Shown one piece after another: positions 52,251-62,280 of a stretch of DNA of 64,000 nt. The stretch comes from Ascarosepion bandense (Eukaryota > Mollusca > Cephalopoda > Sepiida > Sepiidae): the NCBI GenBank assembly GCA_037127315.1, contig JBBBDQ010001294.1, positions 1,273,501 through 1,337,500 on the forward strand, given 5' to 3'. Made by a program: the position numbers and the translations under genes. Numbering within the stretch: position 1 is the first letter of the stretch; every line of letters begins with the position of its first letter. The notes below the pieces were generated by a model. It did no database searches. It was not told where the DNA came from and worked only from the letters and a program-made list of their open reading frames with translations.

Positions 52251-53160
52251 TAACTTCAATTCATCTAAGACCAAGCTGTTGTCTGTCAACCATTACAGGC
52301 AACCTCTCCTGCCTCCCATAAACATGGACCAAGCGATGCTCCCGGAGAGTAATACACTATGCCTCCTCGGACTTACCCTGTCCTCAGACCTCAAATGGAA
52401 CCACTATATTGAATCCATAGCAAAATCTACTGCTAAGAAGGTTGGGTCACTATGTCGATCCAGGATGTTTTTTCCACCTGAATCCATCCTGCATATATAC
52501 AAGTCAACCATCCGTCCGTGCATGGAGTACTGCTGCCATTTATGGTCAGGTGCCCCTGCCATTCTCCTCAGTGTTCTTGACAGGCTCCAAAGGAGAGTCT
52601 GTAATGTGATAGGTACTGATCTGGCGGCTCGACTGCAGCCACTTCCCCATCATCAAAATGTGGCCTCCCTTTGTCTGTTCTATAAATACTTTCATGGCTT
52701 CTGCTCGGATGAACTTAAGTCACTGATGCCTCCTCAACAGGTGTTTACTCGTGCAACCAGACTGGCAACAGGGTCCCACCCATTCACAGTCAGGTTAGCC
52801 AAATGCAGACGACAGTTCTACTCCTGCAGCTTCTTCTCTCGCACTTCCCGCCTGTGGAACTCGCTCCCGTATTCTTGCTTTTCTGATGGCTACAACCTCC
52901 AGAAATTTAAATGCAAAGTCAATACTCATCTACTAACCACTGGACTCTAGCTCTCTCCCCACCCCTGTATAACCTTCCCTTTCTCTCCACCTATGTATCT
53001 GTCATCGCACCTGCTTTCTCAGCTTTCTATTGTTCCTCTCTAACTAGTTTGTACTCCTCACACTTTTCTAATTAATCTTTTTACATTTATGTAGCCCCCT
53101 GCACATCAGTGGCATTTCCACCTTGCTCGGGGTGAAATGATTAAAAAAAAAAGAAAAAAA
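52251..53160 (+). mobile_element. LINE-L subfamily a, youngest-looking truncated copy
   Basis: One uninterrupted frame runs from the junction to a TAG at 52950: F-N-S-S-K-T-K-L-L-S-V-N, L-C-L-L-G-L-T-L-S-S-D-L-K-W-N-H, F-P-P-E-S-I-L-H-I-Y-K-S-T, A-R-L-Q-P-L-P-H-H, and S-R-T-S-R-L-W-N-S-L-P-Y-S-C, ending N-T-H-L-L-T-T-G-L. The 3' UTR is GCCCCCTGCACATCAGTGGC then GGGTGAAATGATT plus A-rich tail. 5' truncation falls between the Y-x-D-D box and N-W-G-K-K. The apparent start codon at 52213 lies in SINE-B, so it is not a true start. The frame has no disabling change across about 230 codons, so the insertion is recent. Confidence 0.9.
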
Positions 53161-53778
53161 TATTCCTAAGAAGAATCTCTAATGTTATTAGTCATCACTG
53201 TTTTTTTAAAAGGATTTTCTTCATCCCACCACCATAACATAGCTTTCTTATGCCTTCTCTATAAATATTTCTCATGAACTTACTGCTATTGTACTTAACA
53301 TTTAGTGCATTACTAGATTAGTGGCAATGTCTTATCATTTTTACAGTTAAAACGACTAGATTTGATTTTAAGTTCTATGTGAAGAGTTTTTTCTGTTGCA
53401 CTTCTTGCTTGTGAAATTCTAGCTTCTTGCTTGTATCCCAACCCCAGGCTACTCACCTTAAAAGTTCTGGTTTTTACATCCTGTGAACATAACTCAGCAA
53501 AACAAAAATGAGGCTCACAATGACTGTGATGTAAACAGGGACATATAAAAGTAATATGAAGTTGGTTACCATAATTGGCCTCGCAACACTTTCCAGTCAA
53601 ATTTGATCTTCAAAAGTTTAAATCAATGTCAATCATTATTATCAGTCTTCTTAATTCCTGTCTTTTTATTGTTCTCTCTTCTAAAAATTATTTTTTCTTA
53701 TATTCTTTCACACTCAGTAACCCTCTGTGTCTTAGTGGCTTTTATGCCTTTCTTGGCATAAAATGATTAAAAAAACAT
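53161..53778 (+). pseudogene. LINE-L, old 3' end with internal foreign segment
   Basis: Decayed matches to C-N-V-I, F-L-M-P-S-L-Y-K-Y-F-S and F-F-x-x-x-F-L-L-V (53190-53440). The K-F-K-S-M-S-I terminus (53605) follows, then AACCCTCTGTGTCTTAGTGG, GGCATAAAATGATT and an A-run. A 130-bp segment at about 53445-53570 is not LINE-L. Confidence 0.6.
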
Positions 53779-54519
53779 CAACTGAAAAACTTCAAACAAA
53801 AATTCTATTATTGTGAGCAGAAAAAATTACTTTTTATAAAGAAATAATATGTTCAAAAAGGCAGGGTTTAAAATTATTTTTTCTGTTAAAAAGCAGCTGG
53901 GAAAAAGGTTTTAAAAGAATACAATTTTTATAGCTGCTACGGAATAATAATTTTTTCCTCAATCTGTAAGGAAAGAAAAATTTTTTAAAAAGAGAGAAAG
54001 AATCCTGTCTTTCCTTAGAGATTATATACCTGATGAAATCAGTAGAATGGATCAGTTGAAACATTGTGGTAACAACACATTCAATACAAACAATGGCAAT
54101 TGTGGAAATCTGAAAGTGGTGGGGGCACTTAGGGGCTGAAATTTTTCTGAGGAGGGAAGGAAGAAAACTCACGCAGTCTTCATGTCATGTCTTCATTTTC
54201 ATACTACACCACTATTTTATACAAAACTTAGGAATTAGTATAAGTATGTTACTTCACTAAATTAAACTGAATAACGTTTTATTCATAGTAGTGGAGGCCT
54301 AATCTATTCTTGCTCTCTTTTCCACTCTCAAGCTGTTGAAACACAAATGAGGTTAATTTCAAAACAAAATCAAATGTTTGTTTCTGTCAATCTGGTTGTT
54401 TTATTTTGTTTGTTATTCTTTCAAACTGGTCTCTGTATGTGTCCTTAAAATGCTAAACAAAAAAGAAAATGCAGAGAGAAAAGTGCTGAAGATCAAATCT
54501 TATCAAAATCATAAATTTT
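53779..54519. repeat. AT-rich DNA with a repeat tail shared with 56060
   Basis: AAGAATCCTGTCTTTCCTTA then CTGATGAAATCAGTAGAATG and AGTTGAAACATTGTGGTAAC (53998-54075) matches AAGAATCCTATCTTTCCTTA, CTGAAGAAGTCTGTAGAATG and AGCTGAAACATTACT (56063-56135). Another family carrying a CTGAxGA...GAAAC signature. The remainder is unassigned. Confidence 0.45.
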
Positions 54520-54830
54520 GAACCAAGGGGCCAGCCAAAATTCTGGGAGAAGCCTTAGCCTCTTCTGCCCACTGTCCCCTGAATCGCTACTAAATACAGA
54601 GAATTTCAAGAGCCCTAACAACTACTGGATTGATAATGAGTCTTGTCAAAACATTTCACCCCCTTTTACACTAATAAAACTAGCAGAAACAAAATGCAGA
54701 CATAGCAGTCAATAGCTACTGATAACAATACCAATTCCTGTCAGTCAAAGAGATGATGTTTAGCATATTGTCTCTGCAAAAAGACAGTAAATAGTTGCCC
54801 TGTTGGAACAGAGATAAGAACATGTGATTA
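54520..54830 (+). repeat. Repeat R8, copy 1
   Basis: Words such as TAACAACTACTGGATTGATA, GCAGTCAATAGCTACTGATA and CAAAGAGATGATGTTTAGCA recur at 56560-56810 (CTACTGATAATGATACC, CAAAGAGATGATGCTTAGTG, TTGTCTCTGCAGAAAG). Class unknown. Confidence 0.55.
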
Positions 54831-54904
54831 CAAAGAAATTTTATGTTGACCAACTTCCCCATGAGATAATCGGGATAGTGTTAGATATGCAAATAGTTCC
54901 TTTG

Positions 54905-55191
54905 TTAGTCAGTAAGTTAATTAAGTACCATACAAGATACATGCTTGGGAAATCATGTCTCAAAAAATACATGACTGACTGGGCAGATGATTTTCCCTTA
55001 ATAGGCTGCCATGACTTTCTGTTGTAGACTGGTTGGCAACCAAGGCTATAGAACCCAATCTGTTCTGCTATTTAACCCATAACTGAAGGGAGAAGAGATG
55101 GATTAATTCCTTTCCCAAGGGTATTTGTGCATAAGTGAATGCAACAAACTCAACTAAAATTTAAACTCTGCTCTCTGATTTCTCATTTTGA
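54905..55191 (-). mobile_element. SINE-A body and tail, interrupted by the SINE-B dimer
   Basis: The reversed tail GTACCATACAAGATACATGC and body run to CTCTGATTTCTCATTTTGA. The head resumes at 55683 after a 12-bp duplication. Confidence 0.85.
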
Positions 55192-55535
55192 TATTCGTCT
55201 ATGTTTCTGAGATGAGTTAGTATTTACAGTATTTACATTATTTGGACTATTGTCCTCATCTTTGTTGCCATTTGTACAGCTTTTTGGCTGTTGTAAAGTC
55301 TGGCCTTCTTCAGGTGCTAGGAAATTCAAACCGAACCATTTTTTACAATTACTAGAGTATATTAACTTCATTCCTTTTGTAGTAGTGCCTCTTTTGGTAG
55401 TCATGAGTCATCTCCCTCTAACCCTGTAAGTTACTTGTTCACCACTGCTGTAGCCTGGTATTGAACTCACATCTCTTTGGGTCAAGTCACAGGAACTAAC
55501 CAACATCTATATCCATTGGGCCATGTGTCTACCAG
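55192..55535 (-). mobile_element. SINE-B, arm 1 of an inverted dimer with target-site duplication
   Basis: Minus strand: head ACACATGGCCCAATGGATAT at about 55530, perfect box B in GAGTTCAATACC at about 55456, and core CTCATGACTACCAAAAGAGG near 55400. The tail is CACCTGAAGAAGGCCAGACT, ACAACAGCC near 55310, and ends near 55210. Confidence 0.8.
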
Positions 55536-55682
55536 AAGAGGCACTACTACGCAAGGAATGAAGATCATATATCCCAGTGATTGTAATAAAGGGTTTGATT
55601 CAAAATTTCTAGCACCTGAAGAAGGCCAGATTGTACAACAGCCGAAACATTGATGACAATAGTCCAAATAATATAAATACTA
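55536..55682 (+). mobile_element. SINE-B, arm 2 of the inverted dimer (head missing)
   Basis: Starts ACCAGAAGAGGCACTACTAC, an internal SINE-B position. It continues to CACCTGAAGAAGGCCAGATT, ACAGCCGAAACATTGATGAC and AATAGTCCAAATAATATAAA. TTCTCATTTTGA occurs on both sides of the whole dimer (55180-55191 and 55683-55694). Confidence 0.8.
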
Positions 55683-55730
55683 TTCTCATTTTGAGTTGAT
55701 ATTCACTGTATCACAACACACATCCTTTAG
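55683..55730 (-). mobile_element. SINE-A head (continuation of 54905-55191)
   Basis: GGATGTGTGTTGTGATACAG on the minus strand is the tRNA-like head. Removing the dimer and one TSD copy restores a normal SINE-A. Confidence 0.8.
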
Positions 55731-55785
55731 ACAATCGCTAAAAGTTTAAGGCTTCATGAAAGCAGGCACATTTTCTGGGAAGAGA

Positions 55786-56037
55786 TCAAACTTGGCAGTA
55801 TACCATCATGACCACACAATGGAGTTGCTGTGAGTTACTAAGGGTTTTGTTCATTTTACCCAGGGTCATTTCATCTGTCCTTGTTTGTGTTTCCAGTGTC
55901 TCAGATGTGTTTGTCCTGTACGTCTGGTTTTCCCATGTGGAAGACTTGTCTGTGCTCTGCTCGTTGTGATCTAGAGTTTTCCATTCCTCTTCCTTGTCAG
56001 ATATCCAACCGATAAAAAGAAATCCCTTTAAAAACAT
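55786..56037 (-). CDS. Possible exon or mobile ORF fragment, unrecognised
   Basis: Minus-strand open stretch with hydrophilic, protein-like composition: D-K-E-E-E-W-K-T-L-D-H-N-E-Q-S-T-D, W-E-N-Q-T-Y-R-T-N-T-S-E-T-L-E, and T-R-T-D-E-M-T-L. A weak acceptor ATATCTGACAAG (about 56000) and a donor-like CTGG|GTAAAA (about 55857) bound it. That donor would leave one base, which does not fit the phase-0 start of the exon at 46316, so it cannot be the directly preceding exon. It could equally be a relic of the repeat that borders it (56060). Confidence 0.25.
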   Translation of the reverse strand: MFLKGFLFIGWISDKEEEWKTLDHNEQSTDKSSTWENQTYRTNTSETLETQTRTDEMTLGKMNKTLSNSQQLHCVVMMVYCQV

Positions 56038-56109
56038 TGCTAGCTTCTATAGAAAGATAGAAAGAATCCTATCTTTCCTTAGGAATTATATGTCTGAAGA
56101 AGTCTGTAG

Positions 56110-56555
56110 AATGAATCAGCTGAAACATTACTTACTTGTACTTGTGGCAGCATTCACCTGAGGTGGGTTGAGTCAATTTCTTCCCTAACAGAAGTTTCAT
56201 GGAACTTTTTGGCTTCACCAGTTGTCACCAACCACATATGGTGTTAAGATTTTTCTGCAATAGGTTGCCCATTCTTACTGCAGTAGACTGGTTGCCAACC
56301 AAGGCTATATAACCCAGTCTATCCTGCTATTACCCTTCTACAAGCTGATTTTGAATCAAATTTTCTTTCTTTTAGATCAGTTGTCACTTGGTCTGCCCTG
56401 TCATTTTCTCATAAGTGGAGGGAGAAGAGATGGATTCATACCTTTCTTAAGGGTATTCGCACATAAGTGAATGTAATGAATTCAAATGGAATTCAAAATT
56501 TGCTCTCCGATTCCTCAGTCCAAGTTTCTATCCATTACTCTACTGTGCCTGATCC
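56110..56555 (-). mobile_element. SINE-D copy
   Basis: The minus-strand head is near 56550 (CAGGCACAGTAGAGTAATGG). The body has the reversed GGTATTCGCACATAAGTGAA block and the SINE-D tail (CTGATTTTGAATCAAATTTT). A further tail segment to 56150 (CATTCACCTGAGGTGGGTTG) resembles the 3' part of the 5S-SINE (GCATTCACCCTAGTCGGGTT). The two SINE types therefore share a 3' end. Confidence 0.65.
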
Positions 56556-56559
56556 AAAG

Positions 56560-56810
56560 TTGGAACATTTAATTAAAAATACAGAGAAGGTCTTCAATAG
56601 TCTTAGCAACTGTTGGACTGATAATAATTCCTCAACCCAGAAAAAAAACTGTAATGGAAATGAAATGCAGATGAGGCAGCCAATTGCTACTGATAATGAT
56701 ACCTGTCTTTGTTGGTCAAAGAGATGATGCTTAGTGTGTTGTCTCTGCAGAAAGCAGCATATGGCTGCTCTTCATTAGTTATTGGTTTCATCTCTTATAT
56801 AATACTAGTG
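56560..56810 (+). repeat. Repeat R8, copy 2
   Basis: Matches 54585-54790 (see that entry). Begins AACATTTAATTAAAAATACA. Confidence 0.55.
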
Positions 56811-56975
56811 AGAAACACTATAAACACTCGAAAATGTTCACAAGAGCTCTATTTTTTGTTTCACAAGTTAAGATCTCAGCTAGAACTTACCATGTTCCTT
56901 TCATATTCCATTGGTAAGGAGGAAGTTCCAGCTTCCTAAGAAGAACTGTTACTTTGTAGAACAGACTCAAGAAAA

Positions 56976-57203
56976 TGCTTCCCTAACCACAACAATTTTA
57001 ACCTCTTCAACTCTAGAGTCAACCAATATCTATCCTACATATCCTCATAATATGCACTTCTTACTTCCTCTTACATTTGTACTAAAACATCATTCAGATT
57101 CCTGAGAGGATGCTTCCCAGACCACTAAAATCTTAACCTCTTCAATTCTAGAGTCAAAAAATATCTATCCTACATATCCTTATAATATGCACTTCTTACT
57201 TCC
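56976..57203 (+). repeat. Tandem duplication, unit about 133 bp
   Basis: TTTTAACCTCTTCAACTCTA, AATATCTATCCTACATATCC and ATAATATGCACTTCTTACTT occur at about 56996-57067 and again at about 57129-57201 with few changes. Confidence 0.85.
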
Positions 57204-58662
57204 CTGAGGGACAACTATGAATTTAAAACTGTTTATATCTTTGATAAAGCACATTTTAATCAGCTAATGAAAGGATCATGGACATTATAATGACTTTATA
57301 GCCCTGGCTGCAGTTAACTTAAAAAAAAAGAAAACTTTCCCCATTTACACCTTTGCAACATTATTTAGCAACCCTCTACCTTGAATGGTTCTTAGGCCTT
57401 CTACTGAATGAAAGAAAATACTGGAAAAAATTACCAAATGATTTTTATGGTTTAAATAGCAGGGTAGACTGGGTTTACTAGCCTTGGGTGGTAACCAGTC
57501 AAAAAATGGAACAATGTGTATTTTGAACTGTGGGTAAAGTAATGGGAAACTACTCTCTATCCACTATTTTTCTCAAGAATGCAGATAATAAGGAAAAGGA
57601 GTTTATAAAGCAATGCGAAATCACAATTATCTTTCCTAAGATTGCATGGCAATTTGCAGATAATAAAGAAAAAGGAATCTGTGGAGAGCCATTACTGTAT
57701 AGAATCATGAAGGAACATGGCATGAGAAAACAGTCTTAACAATACTATCTTAGCAACAATTTTCACAGATCTCTTCATATTCATGTAAACCATTCATGTT
57801 CTGACTGGGTTCAGCATTGCTTAACTGCTGAAATCAAGATTCTGTTATTTTTTTCTTTTTTCATCATAGCCATAAGTCAAGGATATTTAATCTTGGCACA
57901 TGAAAAGCTGCGATTTCTCTCGACCTTGTTTTTTTATGGACACCTAAAGTGCTACATAAACAGTCCATAGTCAAAAAGAAAAGTATTGTCATTGCTTTTG
58001 ATATTCAGAAGATTTTTTTTCCCCTGCATTACGGGTAGGGAAAAAGAAAATAGATCCCCTTGGGGGGAGATCTAGAAAATAGTCAAGTTTGGGAGTAGAA
58101 TTGTTTCTTTGTTTCTTGATAAATATGTTTTTTTTTTTTTTCATTTGTTTTGTCCATTAAAAAATGCATGTATCATAAAAAGCCCCAAGGAATTTGGTGT
58201 TTCACAATAACACGGATTCTCTCTCCCCTTGAATCTTTATGCAAAAGCCCTTTGTTTTGTTGCCTCCTTAAGTCCTAATCTTTGTTCCAACATCAACATG
58301 GAACAAATCCCTTCAAATAAATAAACAAGATGATGCCTCCATATTTCCTCTTCCTATCTGGTATTATTGTTACTAACAAATGCTCTGCTGAGAGTACTCG
58401 CTTTTTGTGTATTGTAATCTTGCAAGTCATTGTTTGTAAGTTTAATCTACACAATAAATCTAATATTAATTACTAGAAATACTTGTGAATCTTTATAGTT
58501 TTCTTATGTTCATTTTCTGATGAATCTTAATTCTTAAATTAATGATTGAATAAACTCTTTGTAAGTTTTAGAATGGGAGCAAAGACAAAATTTTAGAGAA
58601 AATGGAAGAAAAAAAGGGCTCTTATTCTTAACATAAAATTAAAATTTCAATGGCATATAATG
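57204..58662. other. Low-copy DNA, mostly unique; SINE fragment at 57465-57535
   Basis: AAATAGCAGGGTAGACTGGG to GTGGTAACCAGTC is a SINE-D/A fragment. GCAGATAATAA(G/A)GAAAAGGA repeats at 57583 and 57656. From 57770 to 58440 the sequence matches no repeat in the window and has no coding frame. CCCCTTGGGGGGAGATCTAG (58056) is locally GC-rich. Confidence 0.4.
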
Positions 58663-58885
58663 AGATTGTGCATTAGGGTGCAGTGTATATTGGAATGAGA
58701 AATTAGAGAGCCAAGTTCTAATTCCAGTTAAATTCGTTGCATATGTGCAAATGCCCTCTTCTCTCTCTGGCTATGGATTAAATAGTGGAACAGATTGTGT
58801 TCTGTAGCCTTGCTTGGCAACCAACCTACTGCTGAAAATAATGTCGCCATATTGCATGAATATCTTTTTTCTAATCAGTCATGTC
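58663..58885 (+). mobile_element. SINE-A, left portion, broken by a LINE 3' end
   Basis: The head GTGCATTAGGGTGCAGTGTA, box B-like AAGTTCTAATTCC, and the body run to AATCAGTCATGTCTCTTCTG. There LINE-L sequence begins. The tail follows at 59058. Confidence 0.8.
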
Positions 58886-59057
58886 TCTTCTGCCATCTCC
58901 ACTCTCATCAGTATTCTCATCCTTCTTTTACCCACTTCCTGACACCCCCTATAACCTGTCACTCTTTATCATAACTTTCCTCCTACGTAACCCCCTGTGC
59001 ACCGGTGGCAGTAATCTTCCTTGCTTGGAGTGATATGATTATAAAAAAAAACAAAAA
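58886..59057 (+). mobile_element. LINE-L 3' UTR-only insertion
   Basis: Only about 170 bases: TCCACTCTCATCAGTATTCT, TAACCCCCTGTGCACCGGTG, and GGAGTGATATGATT plus an A-rich run. This severe 5' truncation is the typical product of target-primed reverse transcription. Confidence 0.82.
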
Positions 59058-59112
59058 GACATGATTAACCAAGTATGTATCATGTATGGCACTTAACTGA
59101 CTGACTGAATGA
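59058..59112 (+). mobile_element. SINE-A tail (continuation)
   Basis: GACATGATTAACCAAGTATG and TCATGTATGGCACTTAACTG plus ACTGACTGA complete the copy begun at 58663. Confidence 0.8.
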
Positions 59113-59177
59113 GAAAAGAGTGATTGGAAAATCTGACACCCAAAGGACAGATTGTAGGCATAAGTGACAGACAAAAC

Positions 59178-59330
59178 AACCTATCTAGTGAGTTTGTGTA
59201 AATGGCTAACAGAACAAGATTTAGGAGAGATTGCAAAAAGACAAAATTTATTAAGAGTTACAAAACACAGGAAACTGTGGAGAGTCATGACTATCCATGT
59301 CCCAAAGGAATACAATACGTAGAAAAAGAA
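59178..59330 (+). pseudogene. LINE-E 3' end
   Basis: AAATGGCTAACAGAACAAGA, TTAAGAGTTACAAAACACAG and GTGGAGAGTCATGACTATCC parallel the end of the copy at 49910-50020 (R-A-T-Q-D-R-E-T-W-K-A-M-I). A separate truncated insertion just upstream of another LINE-E copy. Confidence 0.7.
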
Positions 59331-59399
59331 TAAATATCTCAGAAGTGTTTTAATGGTTGATTGAAAACGTGATCTACAAAAGCACACTGAAATATAAAA

Positions 59400-59910
59400 A
59401 AAATGCATTCAAAAAGCTGAAGAAAATATTAAGAAATAAGAAAATTTTATTTGGAAAAGAGTGTTGAAAAGTTATCTGATATTAATTGTCTGATAGAGCA
59501 GTGAATGCTAGACAATTTCCTCACAAACAAAGAGAAGACTTGAGCCAACAGAAATGTGGTTCTACAGAAGACTGATGGGAATACCATGGACAAAACATGT
59601 GAACAATGAGTTAAGAAAAATGAGAATGAAAATGGAAACTTGCACTTAGAATCAGAAAGAGATATTTGAAATTTCTTAGACATAATTAGGAAAGTGGACT
59701 TGGAGACCTTCACAGGACATAATGAAGTCAAGAGGGATGAGCAAATATCAAAATAACTTAATGAATTTCAGTAAATGGATGGCAAAGCAGAGACTGGGAG
59801 GGGTGGCAAGGAGACAAAATTACTTAGAGTTACATTGGATAGGGAATTGTGGAGAGCCATGATTGTGCATGTCTTGAAGGGACACAATGGATACAAGAAG
59901 TGAAATTAAA
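59400..59910 (+). pseudogene. LINE-E C-terminal region, decayed
   Basis: Begins A-F-K-K-L-K-K-I-L-R-N-K-K-I-L-F, then GGTTCTACAGAAGACTGATG (W-F-Y-R-R-L-M), I-P-W-T-K-H-V, and after stops W-R-A-M-I-V-H-V-L-K-G-H near 59860. Frames are broken throughout. Confidence 0.75.
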
Positions 59911-60074
59911 TTCCACAAATAGATTAATGTCTGACCAAATGTCTCCAAGCCATACTGGTTGCATTAGTTTATTGAAGTTTGAATTTCACACATTAGAAAA
60001 TTAATTAATATTACAAATATGGTGTACGGGGACAACCCTAACCCTGCCAAGTCAACACCATCAACTAAGTGAAG
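59911..60074. other. Short spacer
   Basis: No feature. CAACCCTAACCCTGCC near 60033 is a chance telomere-like word, not an array. Confidence 0.3.
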
Positions 60075-60651
60075 GGACAACTTAACACTAAGACAACTCA
60101 GCACCAGAAAAATATAACTTTTTTATAACTGAATAATAGCAACGTATTAAGGATTAAAATCTTAATTAGTGACAATTTTTCTTCAAATAAGGCATTTGTA
60201 AAATATGAACCGGTTTTTTGTTTGTAATTACTTTTTAAAAAGTAAATCATAAATACATCTTTTAATAAAGTAGATTGAAATATAAAAAATAATTCAATGA
60301 AACACACTTATTTTTCATTATTTTTTAAGAAAGTAAATAAAAAAATGCAAAAGCAGTTTTTTTTTCTTTTTAATTATTTTTAATAAAGTAAATCAACATT
60401 CGAAAATATTTTCATTAGAAATAATTTAATGATTTACAATTTTCTTTGTTGAAAATAATTATAAACAAAAAACTGGTTCATATTTTACATAATCCTTTTT
60501 CAAATGCCTTATTTGAAGAAAAATATTCACTAATTAAGGTGTTAATCCTTAATAAGTTACTTTTATTCAGTAACGAAAAATTGTTTTTCTGGTGCTGAAT
60601 TACTTTGGTGTTGGTTTGTTCTGGCGTCCAGTCAGCAGTGTTGAGTTGTCC
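60075..60651. mobile_element. Foldback (inverted-repeat) element, 577 bp
   Basis: The left arm from GGACAACTTAACACT and the right arm ending AGTGTTGAGTTGTCC are inverted. Matching continues inwards through CAGCACCAGAAAAA, ACGTATTAAGGATTAA, TTCTTCAAATAAGGCATTTG and AAAATATGAACCGGTTTTTT. Each arm is about 200 bases, around an AT-rich centre near 60360. There is no transposase. Resembles a MITE or foldback transposon; the superfamily cannot be set. Confidence 0.7.
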
Positions 60652-61439
60652 ATTCCCACAAATATTGTCTTCAATATGCATAGAGTGAAATTACCTTGAT
60701 TTTTGCTATTAATTTCATCCCTTATACAAGATCAATGATTAATATTAGACAAAATTAACAAAATTCTAACTTTTGTTATGAAGATCTTTCAACTTCTCAA
60801 GAATTCATGAGAACTATTTCCTTGATGATGTGTAACTTTCTGAATGTTACATAGAATTGTGGGTATTGTAACCTTGAGGCAATCTTAGAGAATTGCATTT
60901 AAAGACAGCTTGTGTCTGAATTTACTGTTTATCCATTACGTTTGCATACAAATTATGTGATTAATATTTACAACAGAATTTAGTTCATTTATTAAGAATG
61001 TGATTATGTTATGTTAAAAGTTTGATATTTGTTGTGCAAAATAAATACAATTTATATTCTTAGGCTACACATAAATTTGATTGGCAAAATATAATTGCTA
61101 CGGATATTTTTTTCTATATTTTGTACCAGTTTTTGGTTTCCAGTACATATTTAATGTAAATTATCATGAGTATTTTTGGCTAATGTTAGCCATTATCAAA
61201 GACATTTGGTATTTTTATGCTATGTTGGTTTCTTTGTTTTCAAATATCACATTTCCGCATGACTGTTCACCTCATCATTTTTTGTAATTCAAATATATTT
61301 AGTATGTTTATTTGTAAATTTGATAACATTTTATTGATGTTGGTTTGTTTGATTTTTATTATTAATGCTTCTAATATTTTTAGTGATTTGTTTACAGTTT
61401 ATATGTCATATAATTTGTACCTTTGATTTGATTGATTTG
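60652..61439. other. AT-rich low-copy DNA, no gene
   Basis: A weak resemblance to R11 (GTTAGCCATTATCAAAGACA at 61186) is the only repeat signal. Frames at 61081-61426 are AT-driven and unsupported. Confidence 0.35.
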
Positions 61440-61760
61440 TTTTTATGGATTACCAATCTTTCTTTGTGATATTATGTTGTATATGACACTGTATGCAATA
61501 TAGTAGTTTTCTGCCATTGTGATAGACATAACATGCTATATGCAATATAAAACCTTTGTACTATTTAGATATATATGAGATGCTGTATGTTATATGCTAC
61601 ATTTCTGCTTTTGTGATATACATGACATGCTGTATATAGTACCTTTGTGAAACTGTGGCATATATAACTTTCTATATACAATATAGTACATTTGTGCTAT
61701 TGTGATATATATGACATGCAATATGTAATACAGAACCTTTCTGCTATTAGTAAAGCATTA
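61440..61760 (+). repeat. Tandem repeat, unit about 60 bp
   Basis: TGTGATATATATGACATGC(T/A), ATAT(G/A)CAATATAGTA and CATTTGTGCTATT words recur about five times with drift. Confidence 0.8.
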
Positions 61761-61837
61761 TCAAATTTATTGTTGTGCTTTTCCATTGTGTTGCTGATAT
61801 TTAATTGAAATAGCATATATATACATTTTAGTGTATA

Positions 61838-62254
61838 TAAGTCACTGATGCCTCCTCCACAGGTGTTTACTTGTGCAACCAGACTGGCAACAGGGTCCTA
61901 CCCATTCACAGTCAGGTTAGCCAAATGCAGACGACAATTCTACTCCTGCAGTTTCTTCTCTTGCACTTCCCGCCTGTGGAACTCACTCCTGTATTCTTGC
62001 TTTCCTGATGGCTACAACCTCCAGAAATTTAAATGCAAAGTCAATACTCATCTACTAACCACTGGCTCTCTCCCCACCCCCGTATAACCTTCCCTTTCTC
62101 TCCACCTATGTATCTGTCATCGCACCTGCTTTCTCAGCTTTTCCTTTCTAACTAGTTTGTACTCCTCACTCTTTTCTAAGTAATCTTTTTACATTTATGT
62201 AGCCCCCTCCACATCAGTAGCATTTCTGCCTTGCTCAGGGTGAAATGATTAAAA
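61838..62254 (+). mobile_element. LINE-L subfamily a, C-terminal tip and 3' UTR
   Basis: Frame 61848-62087 has Q-V-F-T-C-A-T-R-L-A-T-G-S, F-F-S-C-T-S-R-L-W-N-S-L-L-Y-S and N-T-H-L-L-T-T-G. A small deletion removes the normal stop and the frame runs on for a few codons. The 3' UTR ends GGGTGAAATGATTAAAAT. Very close to the copy at 52251. Confidence 0.88.
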
Positions 62255-62280
62255 TATACATATTTTTATATGTATATATC

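Noticed and set aside
60030..60046. Telomeric repeat CCCTAACCCT
   Set aside because: A single short occurrence, not an array.
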